Shown here: positions 6,332-6,763 of the stretch, one piece after another | Layout: every line of letters starts with the position of its first letter | Numbering within the stretch: position 1 is the stretch's first letter | Assembly: GCA_012511245.1 (NCBI GenBank) | Contig: JAAZGM010000262.1 | Location: 1 to 6,763, forward strand | Reading direction: 5' to 3' | DNA from: Methanomicrobiales archaeon | GTDB taxonomy: Archaea; Halobacteriota; Methanomicrobia; Methanomicrobiales; Methanoculleaceae | Length of the DNA: 6,763 bases | The notes under the pieces: generated by a model | Told to the model about the DNA's origin: nothing | Databases searched by the model: none | What the model saw: the letters and a program-made list of their open reading frames with translations, nothing else | Program-made: the position numbers and the translations under genes

Positions 6332-6763
6332 TCACCGCCGAACAACCCGGTGTTCGGCGGTCACTTCCCCGACCTCTGCAAACATCGCGGCGATCGGGCA
6401 GAACCACTTTATCGTCTGATCGATAATCCTCGCGATCAGTTCGTCATCCAGGTCGGCACGGAGGGTGATCGTCAGGTGGACGCGATCGAAGAGCGCCGGC
6501 ATCGTCTCTCTCCGCGTCGCGTGGATCGCGATGTGGAGAGAGCCAGAAGGATCTTGATACCAACGCATCCCCGAGCGAGGCGATGAGGTAGTCGATGGGA
6601 TTGGGCGTCTGCCCGCCCCCGCCCAGGTGGCGGTGCGCCTCCATCCGAATGCTCTCCCCGGACAGGAGGGCGGCAGAGAACCGCATTCCTCCGTCGTGCG
6701 ACACCATCATATCGACCGGCTTGAACTCCATCCGGGACCTGTCCCAGGGGATCTCAGTCTCCA
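6332..6763 (-). pseudogene. OsmC/Ohr-family gene, frameshifted and 5' end possibly outside the window
   Basis: OsmC-family proteins are thiol-dependent peroxidases using two cysteines. The N-terminal part reads in one frame from the window edge (possible ATG at 6731) through FSAALLSGES and GGGGQTPNPIDYLIASLG. Reading then needs a second frame for GCVGIKILLALS (about 6567-6535) and a third for LHIAIHATR through RVHLTITL, KWFCPIAAMF and EHRVV, ending at TGA 6332. The first shift is explained by one missing G in the GGGG run at 6569-6572: a fifth G would restore LGGCVGIKILLALS, including the first catalytic cysteine. The second shift also lacks roughly ten residues compared with intact relatives, suggesting a short deletion near 6535-6541. 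The second cysteine (KWFC) is retained in sequence but is out of frame with the N-terminus. The frame is open to the window edge upstream of 6731, so the true start may lie outside. Sequencing error could explain one shift but hardly both plus the missing residues. Confidence 0.8.
6335..6360. repeat. Perfect 10-bp inverted repeat at the 3' end of the OsmC remnant
   Basis: Arms ccgccgaaca and tgttcggcgg are exact reverse complements around a 6-base loop (acccgg). The repeat lies in the last codons (EHRVVRR) just before the TGA of the OsmC remnant. It could form a GC-rich hairpin in the transcript. With the 6291-6310 hairpin it makes two stem-loops within 70 bp, but no T-run follows. Confidence 0.55.

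Noticed and set aside
6160..6345. A 61-aa minus-strand reading frame whose TGA overlaps the TIGR04255 ATG (ATGA)
   Set aside because: It spans the hairpin and the TATA-like box, its composition is unlike a protein (many C, Y, R), and it shows no recognisable domain. A leader peptide cannot be excluded but is not supported.

Overview
The window is about 6.8 kb, and every gene I can support lies on the minus strand, so transcription runs from high to low coordinates. The core coding sequence is GC-rich (roughly 60% in sampled lines), with Shine-Dalgarno-led starts, a TATA-box-like element and PIN and HEPN proteins. This suggests a mesophilic euryarchaeon, possibly a Methanomicrobiales methanogen such as Methanoculleus. 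That assignment is inference from gene style, not a marker gene.

Layout in transcription order. (1) 6332-6763: a broken OsmC-family gene whose reading passes through all three frames, so it needs at least two indels, and which loses the usual first redox cysteine region. (2) 6164-6331: an intergenic stretch with a hairpin, a TATA-like promoter and a ribosome-binding site. (3) 6163-3284: five tightly packed genes that look like one operon. They are a TIGR04255-family protein, an unrecognised 188-aa protein, a HEPN-like protein, an unrecognised all-helical 174-aa protein and a PIN-domain nuclease. Neighbours overlap by 11 and 26 nt or are separated by 2 and 14 nt. (4) 3173-3283: a short spacer. 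(5) 3172-8: a complete 1054-aa single-chain Type IIG (Eco57I-like) restriction-modification enzyme with an N-terminal PD-(D/E)xK nuclease, an N6-adenine methylase core and a C-terminal target-recognition domain.

Together, regions 3 to 5 look like a small defence or toxin-antitoxin island. It combines DNA restriction-modification with an operon that joins two RNase-associated folds (HEPN and PIN) to three proteins of unknown role. Base composition suggests the island was assembled from parts. The first three operon genes are about 42-47% GC in sampled lines, the last two about 60-77%. The recognition part of the restriction enzyme is about 33% GC inside a gene that is otherwise about 62% GC, as expected from a swapped specificity domain. 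The five-gene operon is the best candidate for an undescribed system. Its function is not shown by the sequence.
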